Assembly (NCBI GenBank): GCA_015501595.1
Contig: JADNRX010000601.1
Span: 1-30,088 of the forward strand
Reading direction: 5' to 3'
DNA length: 30,088 bases
From: Hymenopellis radicata
Lineage: Eukaryota > Basidiomycota > Agaricomycetes > Agaricales > Physalacriaceae
Shown here: piece after piece, positions 28,631 to 30,088 of the stretch
Layout of the letters: each line of letters starts with the position of its first letter
Numbering within the stretch: the first letter of the stretch is position 1
Made by a program: the position numbers and the translations under genes
The notes under the pieces: generated by a model
What the model saw: the letters and a program-made list of their open reading frames with translations, nothing else
What the model was told of the DNA's origin: nothing
Databases searched by the model: none

Positions 28631-29569
28631 CTTGTACGAGCATGTTTGGACACGTAGTTACTAGTTACCGATATTCAATACATTTTGTTGGAACTTACTA
28701 TTGTGTTTGTTGTACGCCAGAAAATGGATGAGAGATGTATTGAAGGTAATCCCCTCTTTAACTTGAAAGGAGATAGGGTGCCGTTACCGTAACGCGTAAC
28801 GTACAAGTCGATGATCACAGGGTCCGCTTTTCCTCTTGTTTTCTTCCCCTTCATGGAATCGACATCTTCCCTTCTCATGCACTCTCCTTCTGATGTCGTC
28901 GGCTTTAACAGAGGCGCTTGCAGTGCCGTCTCGCCTGCCGCCCCAGAGCGCGATGCTGGAAGGCGTCGTTAGCAAAAAGCTTTACCGTCTCCCACGACGC
29001 GATGGGGAACGGAGAACATCGATTTCGGCGATGGGAAACTTCCTTCCTTCGGATGTAGCCCTGTCCTGTGACCTACACCGCCCCAGCACCCCTCTTTTCC
29101 GGCGCCCTGCTACATTTTGCGTACAAGCATCATCCCTTCCGCTCCTTCCGCCTTGCAGTACGCGTCAGCGCACTCATAAGCAGGCTCCTTACCACCTCGG
29201 AGTGCAGAACGACTTGCCTTGACCCCCTTGGTTCCACCACCAAAGACACACCACTGTTCTTCCAAATTTCGTCCAATCATCACTTTCCCGCTGACCCGTC
29301 CTCACGCTACGTCCATGGCTTCGCGGCCTTCCACGGAACTGGATAACGCTTGACAACAATCGCGCCCTGCTCTCGTTGGTCTTTTACGCACGCACACGCA
29401 GTAAAGCCGTGGTTACAAGCGCGGCATATCCGGAACCACCATCCCCGCGTCCTCCACTCGTACCGTCCTTCCACCCGTGGTCGTCGTGGGGGACAAAGCA
29501 TCGGCGCCGACGCGGGCTGGACCGTGATCCAGAGACCAGGCTCAGCGACTAGCCCGCCCTCCTCTGCAG
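28631..29569. other. Stretch without an assignable gene
   Basis: No gene can be supported. Plus-strand frames around 28836-29346 have some protein-like composition (for example FSGALLHFAYKHHPFRSF) but are short, overlap in all frames and match no family I can name with confidence. They may be a further gene remnant. Confidence 0.4.
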
Positions 29570-30088
29570 ATGGCCGGACGCGTTCCGGCGACGTCTCAGG
29601 TCGTTGACCAACCTAGCGCCTTCGCCTCATACCCCACATCGACACCCGACGCACCTACACCTTTGGCATCATCGTCCGCAATCATCGTCCAGGCGATCTG
29701 TTGTCATTTGGTCGGTTCGAGGGCTAGGCTGTCCACAGCGGACAACGCTAACAGCACGACGACGACAGGCAAAATTTCTTTGAGTCCAAAGTAGTCTCGC
29801 GCGCACATGCGGAGTTATGGACGGATAACGCAGGTTCGAGAAACAAAGTCTGCAAGTGGGACGTTTTTGAATCGGACGAGACTCAGTCAGGCGGATACGG
29901 AGAGCAATTAGTTTCCGTTGGCTGATGGAGATATACTCCAGCTAGGAGTTGATTCTGAAGGAGGACTGGAGGATGCCTACAAGGCTGTCAAGATATGCGT
30001 TGAGTTTGGTCGAGAGCCGGAGACAGCATTTGAGTGAGTCGTCATTTATGTCAGTCTCTTCCATGACTGATTTTTTTTAGCACGAGCG
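29570..30088 (+). pseudogene. FHA-domain protein gene remnant (Far10/Vps64-like), continues past right edge
   Basis: Three frames together give an FHA domain: FESKVVSRAHAELWTDNAG (about 29780-29836, with the conserved S-R-x-H), then VRETKSASGTFLN (the second conserved S/T-G-x-F-x-N loop), then ADGDILQLGVDSEGG and AYKAVKICVEFGRE to about 30032. FHA domains bind phosphothreonine peptides; this variant resembles the domain of fungal Far10/Vps64 proteins of the STRIPAK complex. A few residues are missing and the frame changes around 29838, and a TAG interrupts before FPLADGD. Upstream, MAGRVPATSQVVDQ (29570) may be the old start, again out of frame. A 47-nt intron (30034-30080) follows, and the next exon leaves the window. 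Family fairly sure; inactivity likely. Confidence 0.65.

Noticed and set aside
28836..29346. N-terminal membrane region of a cytochrome P450
   Set aside because: A short stretch (GALLHFAYKHHPFRSF) looks somewhat like P450 membrane anchors, but no heme-binding or other P450 motif follows and frames are broken; not enough to call.

Overview
The window looks like a repeat-rich stretch of a mushroom-forming basidiomycete (Agaricomycetes) genome. The evidence is many short GT-AG introns (45-60 nt, often with a CTGAC/CTAAC-like branch site), a CxC2-type KDZ transposase, fungal Ty3/Gypsy and Ty1/Copia retroelements, and HMG-box and FHA remnants of fungal type. No rRNA, confident tRNA or CRISPR array was seen. 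Species cannot be named from the sequence.

Region 1 (1-6.9 kb) is nested retroelement debris. A Ty3/Gypsy polyprotein fragment leaves the left edge on the minus strand (1-608). A decayed Gypsy zinc-knuckle/protease segment lies at about 4390-5715. Between them sits a 2728-bp DNA transposon (1144-3871) with ~300-bp terminal inverted repeats and a perfect 8-bp target duplication; it carries a decayed TMEM70-like gene and probably other captured exons. A small tandem repeat, an LTR-like fragment and three copies of a 196-bp tandem repeat follow.

Region 2 (7.26-20.8 kb) is the main point of interest: a compact block of multi-exon genes ending in a KDZ transposase. In order: a 907-codon protein (minus), two proteins with caulimovirus-viroplasmin/RNase H1 N-terminal-like domains (plus), a 186-aa basic protein (minus), a gene ending in a SAM-like segment (plus), a 180-aa protein (plus), a truncated KDZ copy fused to a second copy of the 180-aa gene's 3' end, and then a nearly complete KDZ transposase of ten exons. 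The order '180-aa gene tail, then KDZ start' occurs twice, which suggests that the neighbours and the transposase were duplicated as one unit. The full-length KDZ copy has one TGA stop (CGA in the short copy) and one 1-nt frame break.

Region 3 (20.8-24.9 kb) holds a Copia remnant (LTR plus RNase H tail) and a second Copia pol on the minus strand. The second was broken by two later insertions: a 222-bp MITE with TA target duplication and a poly(A)-only insertion with a 14-bp target duplication.

Region 4 (24.9-30.1 kb) has an ACTC/GAGTA-rich inverted-repeat element, a hairpin-rich stretch, a 1101-bp hAT-like non-autonomous element with an 8-bp target duplication, a broken HMG-box gene and a broken FHA-domain gene that continues past the right edge.

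Splice sites were chosen by hand from reading-frame continuity and need transcript support.
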